From Telmatactis stephensoni (Eukaryota > Cnidaria > Anthozoa > Actiniaria > Isophelliidae): DNA of 64,000 bases. The DNA lies in NCBI GenBank assembly GCA_029948255.1, contig JALIZF010001772.1, forward strand, positions 482,501 to 546,500. The letters are read 5' to 3'. A program made the position numbers and the translations under genes. This document shows positions 43,957 through 57,800 of this stretch, in pieces. Numbering within the stretch: the first letter of the stretch is position 1; every line of letters begins with the position of its first letter. The notes under the pieces were generated by a model. It was not told the origin of the DNA. It saw nothing but the letters and a program-made list of their open reading frames with translations, and searched no databases.

Positions 43957-45521
43957 CTAAAGTTCTTCATGTTTTGGTCCAGAGAACTCATCAAAAGAAA
44001 TTACACCATCTTTGTTCTTGTCTTCTGACTGGAAGATCTCAGGATACTATAGTATCGTGGCTTGCTGGGTCATCGTTGGGCATGCTCTTTTGTTCAATGA
44101 GATAGTTCTTGATTTCATCTTGGGATAATTCTTTATTCTTATTCTTGTCAATCATACCAAACACATTTGGATGTGCTTCTTGTGTGCCCTGGATTTCAAC
44201 AAGTTCTACATCCATGTACAGCGTAGCTCCTGGAGGAATTGCTGCTCCAGCACCTCTGTCACCATAAGCTAAATGGATGAAAAAAGAAGAAAAAATGAAA
44301 CAGAGACTATAGTTTAATATTTCTTTGGTACACAGTGGAATTCTGGCATACAGCTGTCATGACCACCTAAATTATGAGTCTTTGAGGTCTATGGAGTGGG
44401 TATTTGAGGCTTGCTTAGACCAGTTTTTGCTTAGTATTTTGGTAATACAACAGTGTTACTACTGTTTGCATTAATAGTTTCAACTAGGAAATTGGTCGAT
44501 AGACTACTAAATATCCAACTCAAGTTTTCAGACCCAGATGGTGTTTTCACCTTTGGCCTCATGGTAGGTCCCTTGACCAATTCCTACCCAAGGCTTTTGC
44601 CTGGCATGTGGGGTGGTTAATTATGCAAAAATTATGGTAGTTTCTGATATCAGATGCCATAGTTTAAATGGTTTCTCTAATTTTGGGGATTTGGACAATT
44701 TTCCATGACAGTTTTCTCTTCTCTGTGGCTTTGTGGTAGACACCTCTCAATGCCTTCTCTCATCTATGTGTTGAATACCAGTAAGTTTTCGATTTTATAA
44801 CTGATAAATCTATAGTAAAAAATATATAGCATAATCTCAAGACAGTATAAAACCAAAGGCTATGAGAATTGTAGCATCTAGTAAGCTAAATATCTTGATT
44901 CAAATCATTCAGTCAAATTGTCAAGCCTTAAAAAACATCATTCAAAATGCTAATGAGCTATGATGTCATTGATGATTCTCCAAAAAAGAACAAGGACCAT
45001 TCATTATTAATCTGTAATGACACGTGTATATGCTGTTCATATCAAGTTAATTATATCAGCGATTGAATTGATTTCCTACAAGAATTTTTAATAATAAAAG
45101 AATCCACCTCGATAATTTAGCGAAATATAAAAATCTACAGAGTTGGTGCAAATGTCATATATTCAATTTCTAGACTCGAATTAAACAAATTGATACATGT
45201 GTGTTTACCTAAGTGTGGAGGTATGACAAGCTTTCGTTTTTCTCCAGGGCACATATCCAAAAGACCTTGTTCCCAGCCTTGAATCACCTGGCCTTTACCC
45301 AGAGTAAAATCGAAGGTCTTTCCACGATCGTGACTTGAGTCAAACTTCTTGCCGTCGACCAATCGTCCTGTGTAGTGCATGGCCAAAGTGTCCCCTACTT
45401 TAGTGGTACGTGCACATTTTTCAGGCTTTTCGACGACTTCAATTTTTATTTCTTCCTCTGCACTAGCAGTAAAAATCTGAACTATACTCAAACTAACAAG
45501 GAAAACGATGCAGACCTTCAT
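43957..45521 (-). CDS. FKBP14: FKBP14-like ER prolyl isomerase with two EF-hands
   Basis: Exons 45521-45209 and 44268-43957 give 207 residues if one extra base is ignored; human FKBP14 is about 211. It catalyses cis-trans isomerisation of prolyl bonds during folding of secreted proteins, such as collagens, in the ER. Seen: signal peptide ([20 protein letters not shown]), one FKBP domain ([30 protein letters not shown]), EF-hand 1 ([12 protein letters not shown]), EF-hand 2 ([12 protein letters not shown]) and a C-terminal HEEL retrieval signal. As written, an in-frame TGA at 44041-44039 follows HDTIVS, and the rest lies one frame over. One base too many in the CC at 44043-44042 explains it. 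FKBP7 has the same layout, so the orthologue assignment is likely but not certain. Head-to-head with CABIN1. Confidence 0.88.
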
Positions 45522-45966
45522 GTTTTTTGTACCGACCGGTAAGCATACGTGGCCCTAGACTGGATTTGAGACAAAAATTCTTTGAGTTCTTTTGTTTCCT
45601 AGGTAGCCAAGCCCTAACTTAATCAGGCCAGGCTACTTCGATTAAGTATTTATTCTGTTTATTATAGATTATAAATGCAGAAATCAATAGTCTTTATATC
45701 ATAAATACATTGTTTTCTAAATTCCTGATTGCTCATATCTATTTAATATAGTACTTTTTCAACGCACTACTTTTGGTTTTGGCGTTTTTTTAATTTTAGG
45801 GTACTTTGTGACCAGGCGATGTAAACACAAGGCTCGGTCGCTTGGCACATGAATTTTCGAATTTTCAGGTCTGCAAAGACCGCGAAATGGATGTCTTTGA
45901 ACATAATATGAGTTTTTATGGTCCGATTTTCCGCCATTACGTTTCCTAGTCTATTATTATAGGAAA
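45522..45966. promoter_or_regulatory. Candidate shared promoter of FKBP14 and CABIN1
   Basis: The two start codons face away from each other across 445 bp, so both 5' leaders and core promoters must lie here unless there are distant non-coding exons. No TATA box is well placed for either gene, as is common for bidirectional housekeeping promoters. Shared control is inferred from spacing alone. Confidence 0.5.
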
Positions 45967-48875
45967 ATGGTAAGTATAGAAGTTGTTTTGTTTAACTATT
46001 CTAACCCGTGCACAAAATATCTCAAGATTTATATCAAACAACCCGGTATATGACATCTTGATTTTTGTCCATTCATGGACAGATTCGTCTGAGTGCTTTG
46101 AACGATTATTCAAGTGATGAAAGCGAGCCAGAAAGGACACAAGAAAGCATCAAACAGGCTCAGGTATTTTATTTTGTCCTTTTGTTTTTGCAACAAAAAC
46201 AACGTTTGTAAACAAGTCGTGCAGTTGTAAATGCAGCTGTCACAATATTAACCTCATTGTTTCCAGGAAGCTGAAGCATTGGAGCTGTATAACAAAGCAC
46301 TAGGATTTCAGCATGCCGAAGAGTACACAAAGGCGGAACAAACCTATCAACAACTTCTTCTCTCACCATTTGTCAAAGAGGTGTGTCTGTCACATGTACA
46401 GAATGAACTTGTTCTTAACTTCAGAATACAATGTACCTTGGCCACTTTTTTGAATGACAATAGAAGCTTTTGTATTCTTGAGTCGTTTTCAAAGACTTCC
46501 GCTCTAGAATGCATTATGGTGGACGGGTATTCTGAAGTTACTCCACCCCCCTACCCCCTGCCCCCAAAATGATCTATGACATAATTATTAATAGACCCAG
46601 GTGTGATGCGTGATTTAATCTTTTATAAAATGTATCAGGAGTGAGTGCAGTTAAAATTGCTGAGTGATGTAATTTGCTACATGACCAGTATAACCCCCTT
46701 TGCTACCCTAGTGTAATTTGGCTGTATTTATACTAGAGATGAATAACTCATCCAGACGAATCAATTCAAAAGATTTGATTTGTCTAGATATAAATTCGAA
46801 GACGAGCAGTTTCACTTGAAGACTAGAAACATATCCCACTGGTTGTCTCCGTCTAGTAATTCGTCAAATAGCCCATCATTTGGACGTGTTTTTTAGACAT
46901 ACATGTAGTATGTTAAGACTGGTTTAAGACAAATAATTTCGTCCTGTATTCCAAATTTATATTGAGACGATTTATGCGTCTGACTCAAATAATTTGTCTG
47001 GATGAGCAATTTGTCTCTATTGTAGTATAAATATGACCATTGTTTTGCATCTGTTAATTTGTAGTTTTGATTGTTTATACATAAGTTCTAAACCTTTGTT
47101 ATTGGATTTCAGGCACCAGTTCCAGATCCAGAAGAAGAAGGCTTGCACCACCCTGGACAGGTGCTTAAGTACTCTGCCTACAAAAACCTGGCTGTTTTAG
47201 CAGAGAATAGAGGGGATTATGAGAAGGCTAGTGATGCTTATCTTGAGGTACATACTGTACTTACTAATTACATTGATTTTAATTACAAGTCCTTTGGTTT
47301 TTTTAAATGTGATATATTTATACCTGTATACATGTATGTACGTCTTATGATGTCTATTATACAGAGAGCCTGTATTAATTCATATTTCTTTTAGGCTGTG
47401 ACATTAGATGACTCAGATGTATCAGTCTGGTATCGTATTGGTAAAGTGTCAATCAAATGCTACAATTTAACTTTGGCAAGACAGGCTTTTGAAGAGGTAG
47501 ACAGTTACATGTACACAGTAAGAGGTGCATTTCGATACACAGTACATACTGACGTACAGTACAATGTGGCTTGTTTTGCACTCATGCAAAAACTGCTTTA
47601 GTTTACACCGTTATGGAATGTACAGTTTTCTTTGAATATTTAATTCACTTTGAAATGGATAAATAAATGATGATGATGATGATGGTGATGGTGATGATGA
47701 TGATGGTAATAATGATAAAGGATGAGACATTTTATCTAAATGCAGTAGTACTTCATGTAACATGAACATAATAATTGTGTTCATGTACTGCATTTAGATA
47801 AAGTGTCTGACATCCTTTATTCTTCGTATTCATGATGACAGTCTGTTACCTGGAGTGAGTGTTTTCAAGAGGTGATGGTGGCTGGTGCCTTCACAGGATG
47901 ATTACTGGTTCACTGATTTTAATTTTGAGGCCGCTTACAGTAAAGTGTCAATATTTACTGTTAATATATTTTTGTGTGTAGGGTCTTAGATGCAACCCCA
48001 AACACTGGCCATGCTTGGATAAGTTGTGCACAGTATTATATGCTATAGGAGACTATGCAAGTATGTGAAAAAGGGGTGCTTTCTCTATGATTTGTACATA
48101 TACAGTGTATGTTTAGACATGTGTAACTGTACACCAACTGTATTGAATGTCAAAATATTATTTTGGCAGCTTGCCTGGTCATGATTGCAGATGCTTTAGA
48201 ACAAGATGAAACTTATCTCAAAGGTAGGCAAGCCATTATGGATCTTGTGGTTTGAAAATATTTTTGGTTTGACAATATTCAAGACAGTTTGATTTATATT
48301 TTCCCATTGTCTGATAACTGCTTATTGTGCGTGTATGATTTTAGGTCTTGCTTTGAGAGACAAGATGTTTAACGAGGAACCTTATTTAAGAAAAGAATAT
48401 AAACATTTGAGGTAAAATCACAATACTCTATCTGATCTTGATGTTATCGCACAGTACAAACCTTGGGAAACTGCTTTCCTGCTCCATGAAAATTACATGT
48501 ACATGCATGTACTGTGTCCTTCACATAATATGAATCTTTTGGCTGCCGCATTGTGTGCAACACAGTTGCACTACATGTCCATCCCTGCAATGCTACATGC
48601 AGCATTTTTGAAAAAGTTGCAGAGGTAGAACTTGTGATCCTAAATGTGCATGCAACTATTACTTGCAATGCTGCATGAAACTGTTGCAAGGGTGGACAAT
48701 AGTTCTGTGTTATGTGCAGTATTACTAACAGAAAAAATGCAGCAAGTGTAGCTGGACCTTAACTGTAGATGATGTAATTCTATGTGAACTTTCTGAATTT
48801 CTGAAAGTATCATTATTTTGCAGAAACCTTTTTGAATCATTTATTGATGAAGAAGACACCACAAAAGCTGCAGAG
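45967..48875 (+). CDS. CABIN1: CABIN1 exons 1-9: N-terminal TPR block
   Basis: Exons 45967-45969, 46083-46163, 46267-46380, 47113-47247, 47395-47496, 47982-48060, 48170-48223, 48345-48411 and 48824-48875. Exon 1 contributes only the ATG, directly followed by GTAAGT; exon 2 starts [15 protein letters not shown], which fixes the start against the human MIRIAALN. From residue about 29 the chain reads as TPR helices: [67 protein letters not shown]. All exon junctions agree in phase and there are no stops. Confidence 0.9.
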
Positions 48876-51800
48876 GTATGAATGAAGTAGTCTGGAAATG
48901 TTAATTTGGAAGCCATCACCTTGATCTTTAGCTTGTTCAAGCCACTTTCTAGTGTCTTCACATTGTCTCTAGTACTGCATTCAAAGGCAAACACTTCCTG
49001 TTTCCATAGTTTGTAAAAGAAGCTTTGCATCTCAGAGAAGAGAGATTAAAACTTGATTGAAGCCAGCAAAGCTGATCCTCTTCCTGTGAATCCTATCAAG
49101 CCACTAACTTCATATACGTAAGTTTTTAAAAGTATCAAAACTTCTCATGACTTTATCAATCTCTAGTGAAATCGATTGACTGTAAACTATAGCCTTATGG
49201 GAGTAGTCTGCATGGAGGCAAACTATGTGACCAGTCCTGCAACTTGAAATACAAAACTCAAAAACTTTGCTTGTTTTCCAGGATGGGCAGCTCTTGGAGA
49301 GTGTTTTGTTGTACTTGTATGATCACATGACCTCACCAGACAACCCACAGTCTTTAGGACGTGTTGTAAACTTAGATGATTACTACAAAGCCATAGTCAC
49401 ACCAGGTACAAGCAGTCTTTGTATGAGTGAGAAACAGACTGTGCAACTGCTGTGACCATATCAAGTGTAATGATGCCTTTAAAAACATGGGAAAAACAAA
49501 CAAACAAACAAACAAAGAAGTTACAAATGTGCACAACTTCCAATAAAATTACCTAAAGATGTTAAATACATGTCTGGCTACTGTGCAGAGGTACATGTGT
49601 CTAGGAAAGGCTACTAGATTGTAAATTCAGAATGATGTACTTGTAAGTACATATGTACATAATGTACTAGTAATCTAATATACATTGAAGGGACGCCCTG
49701 CCATGAAAAGGACCGAAGTGACTTGTTTTGGTAATTTTCTCAGATGATTCAAAATGATACTTGACTTTACTATATCAACACTTGCATAACAAGCTACTTA
49801 GGCCACTTTATGCATATGATTTCACTCATCTTACATGTAATGTACATGTATTAAATAAATATTTTTTCTTTAGATATCTCCATGCCTCACAAGGCATCTC
49901 TTGGTAAAATGTCTGATAGTCTAGCAGGTTCTAGTTTCTCCACTGAAGGGTTTGGTGTTTATAAAAGTGCAGGATCATCAGGTACTGACACCAACATGCA
50001 CTATATTATTTTGAAGGCTCTCTCAGCAGAAATGAGTCCACAGACAGCTTCAGAATAAGCTACATTAACACACAAGTCTGTGAATCGAACAAAGTCAAGC
50101 TTTATAGCTAGAACAGGCAGCTGTGTTCATTTTCACAGTCACCTGCTTTCTGTTACATGTAGTTCTCAGCTTTTACTGAAAACCCTGTGCATTTGTGATC
50201 AATGATAATATTAATAATAATTATTAATAATATTCACACACTAGACAATGATGAGAAAGTCAAGAAAACTGCAAAGAGAAAGAAGCCACCAAGCAATGGT
50301 TTGGAAAATGAGTTCCCTCCAAAACGACGTTCAGCTAGAGTAAGTAAAACTCTGTCCTGTTTTCTGAGAAATGGTACAGTATTTTTCAAAGTGTTTGCAA
50401 CAACTGCTACCCTCCCCTTCATTCAATGTTTTTCCACCAAGCGGGAGCCAATGCCCACACAACAGAGACTGGACAAGACTGTACAACCAACATTGATTGG
50501 GGGAGGGGGGGGGGAAGAGGTGAAGGGGAGGGTTAATAACTCACCATAAGGTACAGTGTACAACTACTACTGACAGTAATTAAGGAACTACATGTAATAT
50601 GGGATAACTTCAAATAATTGATTTGTCCTCATCCTCAGTTACCCAGGAGTAATATTCTGTTGCTCATTTCATGCTCGCTGAAAAATTACCCCTGGGCACG
50701 ATGTCTGTTACAACTTATTCCAGAAGTTAATTTATCTCTTTTCTGATTGGTCGACCCCAGTGGATTGACCAATCAGATTGGTTGGATTCTTTGAAACCTC
50801 AACTTCCAGAACAAGTTCTAACAGACATCGTGCCCAGGAGTAATTTTTCTGGGAGCGAGAAACGAGCGACAGAATATGACTCCCGGGTTCCAGAGGATGA
50901 TTTGTCCTATGAGTTATATGTATGTCCATGACATAACTCTCCAAGATCTTCTGATGCACTGTCTTAAATAATAGCTGCAAAGTAATTTCCATTGTGTCAC
51001 TGTGTCTTCCACTGTGTCTTGTGTGTACAAACTGAAGATACATTGTACAATGATGATAACAAAAGTTTTGTATGTTCTTTCTTTGTTTCTAAGGTTCGCA
51101 CAAGTAAAAAGAAAGAAGAAGAAACAAACTACAAAGACTTGATTCAGTCTTTCCTTCCATTTCCTTTAAGGTTTGTTTTATTTTTCCTGTTAGCAATTAT
51201 GTTTTCCTTGGGGATTGTGTGGAATCTTTTTTTTTTTTAATTTTCTATTCAGAACAATTGCCTTGGCAGATGATGAAAGTAGCCAAGATAGTCTAAGTGA
51301 GAGCCAGCTGAACAATCAAAGGTAGACAGTGTCAGCAATAAAATCAATACATCACAATTATGATTATTTGCTGTGGAATTTGTCAGCATCAATTTTGTCT
51401 ATCTTATATTTTCTTTCATTTATAATTGACAGTCAATCTGCAATTACAGATGGCAAAATATCAGAAAAACCTGGTAGGTGTAGTATTTTTGTCTGCTTTT
51501 ATGATGCCTGTTATAGAGTTAGTTGTACATTTTGTACAGAATGTATCAGAGAAATAAAATGTAAACTGATATCAAATTTGATTTTTGTTGCTACAGTACG
51601 TATACATGCATAGAGAGTTCCCTGCAAAAACAGAGTAATTGATGTGTGATCAAATTCTAAGTTCTCAATATTCCAAGCAGAATCAAGGTTTAAAATTGAT
51701 CAAAGGTCACATTTTGCATGGCATATTTTGATTTCTCTGAAGGAAAGCTATTAAACTGATCTCCAGTAAACAAGACAGACTGATGACAATTCTGTTGCTG

Positions 51801-54800
51801 ATCTTCATGTCACAGTTCTCATAATGCCTTTATTGTGTATTTCAGGCCAATCAAGTGAATATGATGTGATTTCAGGCGAAGCAGAAACATTAGATGTCTT
51901 AACTTTTGTGAAGGAGCACATGGCAAATGGGTAAGTGCTGACTGTGCAATGTACAATACCATGGATGGATTCAACATTTTTATGAAGGGTAGGTGGTGAG
52001 GTGGCTGCATGTGATGTACAAACACCAAATAAAGTACAGTATGTTCCATTATGAAAGATGGACACTTTCATTTTTTAATGAAATTCCTTTTTCTTTTTCT
52101 TTTTTTGCAAACTAATGGGATTGGCAAGCCACCCATTCTGGATATGCCCTTAGAACAATTTCTTTAGTTAGAATAAGATGACTTTTAAGTCTCTTGCAAA
52201 AATCAGTAAAGTTAATATGTCTTCTGTTTTATATAATTGGACAATAAGTATTATAATTACTGCAGGGGTATTCTTGATCTGATGATAAAGTTTGGAATAT
52301 GTCTGGCTGCACAAAGAAATAAGCATTGGTGGGTTTTGATCAAATGTATTCTCTTCTTCTTGCATAATTTTCATAAATGTATTACCCTACTTACTTTATT
52401 GTGTGTTTTTTTTTACATAATGACTGTCTGTAGGCCTCCCGCTTTGGCTGATGTCTTTATTAAGGTTTACTCAAGACTACGTAAACATGTTGTATTACCA
52501 TCAGAATTCATGTAAGAACATTTTCATTTCTTTATAACTTATTAAGTAAACCAGCTACTGTACTCACTCACACACACTAAATACAATATAATGCCACAAT
52601 AATTTGTTTATTCTGTGGACTGAAAATCAATATTAACACTGAAAACTGTCATTGATAATGTAGCTTATGTTAACACCATATACATGTGTCAGCATATAAT
52701 AGGTGACAGTCTCTACATTCTCTCTCTAATACTCTTTATAAATTGTTTGAGAAATTTTACATATGCAGTATTTATAGATTGTAACGTTTTTGTATCCTAT
52801 GATATTAGACGTGATCAAGATGAAGTGTATACTGGGGAATTAGCAAAGGTATTTAGTTATCATGAATAGACAATTCCTGTCAGGTTTTAAAATTAAATTT
52901 GTTTTTGGAAATTTCTGAACTTTTATTAATAAGCTTTTGCAATGTATAAGAGAATCTGCATTGCTTCTCCTTCTGCACACAAACTTATTTGTTTGCACTT
53001 AATGACATTCTATTTGGCTAGTACTATTTCTCACTGTTTCATCATTGTACATGTAATAGGTTATTTTGGTAGCAACTGAGCTGACATTGGACAAACTGCT
53101 TACTGCAAAATCCAAGTCTTCTTCAAGTCTTTCTCCTGCTAGTTCACCTAGAGGGTAAGTATTTTCCATTCAAAGTAATTAAGTTGCAATTTCATACCTC
53201 TTACTACATCAAGTAACAAAACATACACCAATTTATGGATCACATTTGATCAGTGAAAGTAAAGACTACATGTAACTACTACAATGTATAATTATCTCTT
53301 GTTGGGTGTCTGTCGGATATTTTGTTCTTTGTTTATTGGCTGTTGTCATTTTTTGGTCAATATTTTGTTGGTAGTTTGTTAGCCATTTGGTGATGGATTC
53401 TTGGCCATTTGTTGGTGAGTTGTTAGCCTGTTGTTGGCTGTTTTTGGCCATTTGTTGGTGGCTTGTTAACAGTTTGTTGGTGGTTTGTTGGCTCTTTGCT
53501 GGTGGTTTGTCAGCCATTCAATGGTGGTTTGTTGGCCATTTGTTGGTGGTTTGTTGGTGGTCTGTCACCAAATTAATTAAAGCAGATTTGGTATATTATT
53601 GATCTATAGAAGGATGTATATGACTGTGTACATTATTTTTGTCACATCAACTCTGGATGTCAGTATGAACTGATTTATGTTTGTATCTACCTTTATCTTC
53701 TTTAGGGGACCATCTGCTGTCTCACCAATCAGTGCTGGTCTAGGGTTTTCCAGCAAGTACCTGGCTAATGACATTGAGTATTTACACTGTATTGCACTGG
53801 ACAGAACCATTCATGGTGACAGCTGGCTTGAAGTTGCCATAAGAGGTATGGCAGAACTTGTCTTTCATCCTTCCATGTACTGATACTTCAAATCTTCATG
53901 TCCATCCCCTGGCACATGATTCTACAAGACAGGCTTATGGTATTGTTCTTTTTTAGTAAATTGGGCAAAAGCAAGGTATTTGATGCTCCAAGGGCAAATG
54001 GAAATTGCCATGCTTTATCTTGATCGGGTTAGTATTATAGTCATGTTTGTGTGTGCATGCATTTGTGCATGTGTGGTTGTGTGTGTATACATGTATGTTT
54101 ATGTATTATTCTAAACCCAATCACAACCTGCAATACATAAACCATAAACTTTAGAATAAACAAAACGATTAACAATGGTCATGCTAATTGTCTGATTTAG
54201 TGTACCAAGTTACTTGCCGTTGAAGTAAGTCCATTATCTGAGCCAATGACAGTCAAGCTTGTGAACTGTAAGACTGACAACAACATCACTCTAGGTAGGT
54301 AGGCTGTGGGACGATTTTGTATATGTAGTGCAGGTACAACATTCATTTTGATGAATTTTGAACTTGGTTTAACCTGCCATGTTTTTATAATAGAACATGT
54401 TCACAAGAAACTTGAGTCATTACAAAGATGTCAGTCTCTTGAGGAAGTAAGTGTACAACAATTGCTTTCCTTGTTTATAACTTTTCAAAAGGTCACTGGA
54501 ATTCAAGGTCAACATTCGTTGTATTACAGCTAATGCCATCTTTTCATGAACGTTTTAAATCTCAAATCATGTGTTCGGTTGATCCAAATAATAAGGATAC
54601 GTTGATTTAGTAAATCCTGTACTCTAAGTACTTTGAAGTTCAAATTTCATTTGCAGTTCTGCAATTTTTGCAGATCACCTCTTCATGCATAACTTTGTTT
54701 TTCTTGAAATAGATTGGAATTGAAAAAAACAAACAATTTGAATATCAGTTGATTAAACTAAATTATTGTGGCTTTTTTTAGGTTCATCGCTTGTATGAGC

Positions 54801-57800
54801 TGGGCCAGTATGAGGATGTTGTTCAACTTTTGATTCCAACACTTTATCAGCCACAACCTAAAACTAAGGTATGACCAACTCTTTAACCAGAGAAATTAGT
54901 ACATTATCATATGACCCGTAGTTGTCCCGCGCGCGCTCTTAAGAAGACCTTTGGAAATAGTCACGTGACGGGGCACATACGAATTTTACAAGGTGGTCTG
55001 GAAAAACCTGTATCCAGATCTGGACCCGAGCGCGCGTCCAAAAATACGAATAAAATGATTAAAAAGAGTCATGATAACAATCTTATTGGCTGAGATATGT
55101 TGGGCCGGACGTGAAAATATATTTGGCTCTTGGTCATTTGTATCTCCAGCCAAATATTTTCCCGTCTAGCCCTCCAACTCAGTCAATAAGTACATAATTA
55201 TTATTATCGATCATTTTCTTATTCTCTGTTTATCTTACTTTAGGTATTTGATATGGAATATATTTTCTATCTCATTTTTAAAGATGAATAGACCTGAATG
55301 TTGATGACTTTTTCAAACTCTTTCAGGCAAGTGAACTGGGTATGACCATACCTGAACGGCCAGCACAACTATTGCTTCTACAAGACTCATTAATCAAGCT
55401 CAGAGACTTTAGGGTTTGTAAAATAAGTTATTTCATTTCCAAATATTGTTTTGTCAACAAAATAAACAAACTTGCTGTCCTGAAAGGTTTTCAAAGAAAA
55501 TTTGAGGTTGTGTGGAAAGTCCACCCGTTACACATTGTGTGTGACGTCACATTCAACAGTCGTAAATGTATAATCATGCTCTACTTTTGCGATGTTGCGG
55601 GCAACAAGTAGTCTCCTACACAGCCACAGTTTGTGTGCCACGCAAAGCCTTGCGTGACATCAAAGCCTTGCGTGACACAAACTGCGGCTGTGTAGGAGAC
55701 TACGCAACAAGTCGCTCCCGTGTGAACACATTTTGGAATGTCGCACGCAATAGTCTGAGGCTCTCGTTCCTTGAAGAAAAGGCACGTTGTAAAATATACA
55801 TTTGAAAATTGTATTCTAAACAATAAGTGATAAAGATGTTTTCTTTATAATGAATGTCTTACGCTGTGTTGCAAGCGGTGAATAGTACTTACATGGCTTG
55901 CATTAACTTAACCATGTTTCATGTTACCATCTGCAGAAATGTCTAGAATGTTCAGAGGTGGCTTTGAATGAGGCTGTATCACAGATGAGTCCCTGTGAGG
56001 CGTGGTCTACAACATTGTCACGGCTTTTTCAGTGTATGAATACGTAAGTAGACATCTCACTTCGACCATGTACGTGTACTATGAAATAAGACGTGGAAAT
56101 ACGGCCAACAAGATGAAAAAAATTGTTACGTTGCAAGGTGCAGAGCAAATGTTGTTCGTATTATTTATCACCACTTCTACTTTGTGCAACAAGGAAAATT
56201 TGTTGCGCACGAGGTGTAATATGAGCAACATTTGCTTTGCAACTTGCAACGCAACAATGTTGCGCGCGAAATGTTGCATTATTTTGTTGCTCGTACTTCC
56301 ACGCCTTAAGGTAATTCCGTAGAAATAAAACCGAACATAGATTTTTAATGAAATTTCGTACAGTTAATAACTAAGCTTTACTGATTCCAAAGATTAAATA
56401 AAAAAGGGGAGCCACCGTGTTCATTTTTACGCTAGATGGCGGTAATTTTAAGCATTTTTGAGGCCGTGCGCCAGCAATTTTCGAAAACGGAAAATCGAAC
56501 AAAAGGTACTCGGCATTTACATCAAGTCATTGTAAGCATTGAAATGTTGGTATCATTCTATCTTTTACACATCAAACAAAAAGTAAAACCTCTAACATTT
56601 TAAAGAAAATTTAAGTGTCGTAAAAAATTAGAGATATATCGGCACCAGTACATACCCTGATAATTGCTTGAAAACAGTTTTCTACGGTAAGTATTTGAGA
56701 ATAACTCGAAAACGAAACATAGATTTTTGTTAAAATTGAAATATCTGATAGGTTACCTTACTCTTGTGGATTTGATAAAATAAAAATGATAGGTCACCGT
56801 GTTCGTTTTTGCGCTACAGCTCGCTAAAGTACGAATTTTGACATCAAAATAGGCTTTGACAGAGGGAGGACTAGGGCGAGTTGAGACGAAAAAGTAAAAA
56901 AAAAGCTGATCCCAGTGTCGGTGTTTCTAGTCCTCTTTTGATGTTTTCAGAGTTATTTGTCGTAATTTTGAGCATTTTACATTCAAAAAGTGTGTTTTTC
57001 ATCTCAATGGCCGTCATTTTGAAAACTTGAAATTTCTCCGTGTGCGCGAGTTCGCGCATGGTAGAACCGTGCGCAGTAGGGCGCGCGCAATTGCAAAACT
57101 ACGGAATTACCTTAAGGTTGTTAGGTTGTACTACAAGTAGAAAGCCCCGGTCATAGTAGTGGTACTTAAAATGTATGAAGCTCACAAAGTGACAAATGTC
57201 TTCCAAAACCTTGGAGCAAATGCTCAGATTTTCGTTTTTACTTCTTTATATCCTTCTCAAAAACATTTTTTTGTAATTTTGTCATTACTTACTATTGCTT
57301 TCAGCTGTATCGAGGAATCTAAGGCTATTCTTGATGGATTTCCTCAGGCAAAGCTACAAAGTTTAACACTGAATATAATCAAGGTAGGAAAAAGAAATAA
57401 AATGATTATTTTTCATTATAAAGTAGTTGATTATTGTGGCCCGTGTCGGGCCAAAGAAAAGATGAGGAGAATATGTTATGAAGGGAAAGGTGTTTCTTTC
57501 GTTCTTTTCTTTGCTTAAACTAATACTAATATAGAATAAGTATTTAAAGTTATTCACTGAAATGTTTAATTCTCAGGTAATTGAGGCCTCGATCTACAGC
57601 TCAGATGTCAGTATGGAGCCTCCTTTAGCCACTGCGTACCCATGGGTACTGCTCTACAAAATTATAAAGAAGTAAGTTTTGAAGATGAATATCTAAAAGC
57701 TATTGTCATTCGGTATTTGTGTCTGAAAAACGTATTTTAAAGCGATGTGCATTTTGGTGGAAAACAAAAATAATAAGGCCGAGATGGCTATGAAATTGTT

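Noticed and set aside
49010..49405. CABIN1 as a pseudogene
   Set aside because: All 45 introns have usable GT-AG sites and codons are conserved elsewhere over about 1,475 residues; the only faults are single-base insertions, mostly in base runs, which fits sequence error better than decay.
55566..56322. Open frames of about 80-106 codons in CABIN1 introns 27-28
   Set aside because: They translate the GCAAC foldback repeats, occur on both strands, and interrupt the conserved CABIN1 frame.
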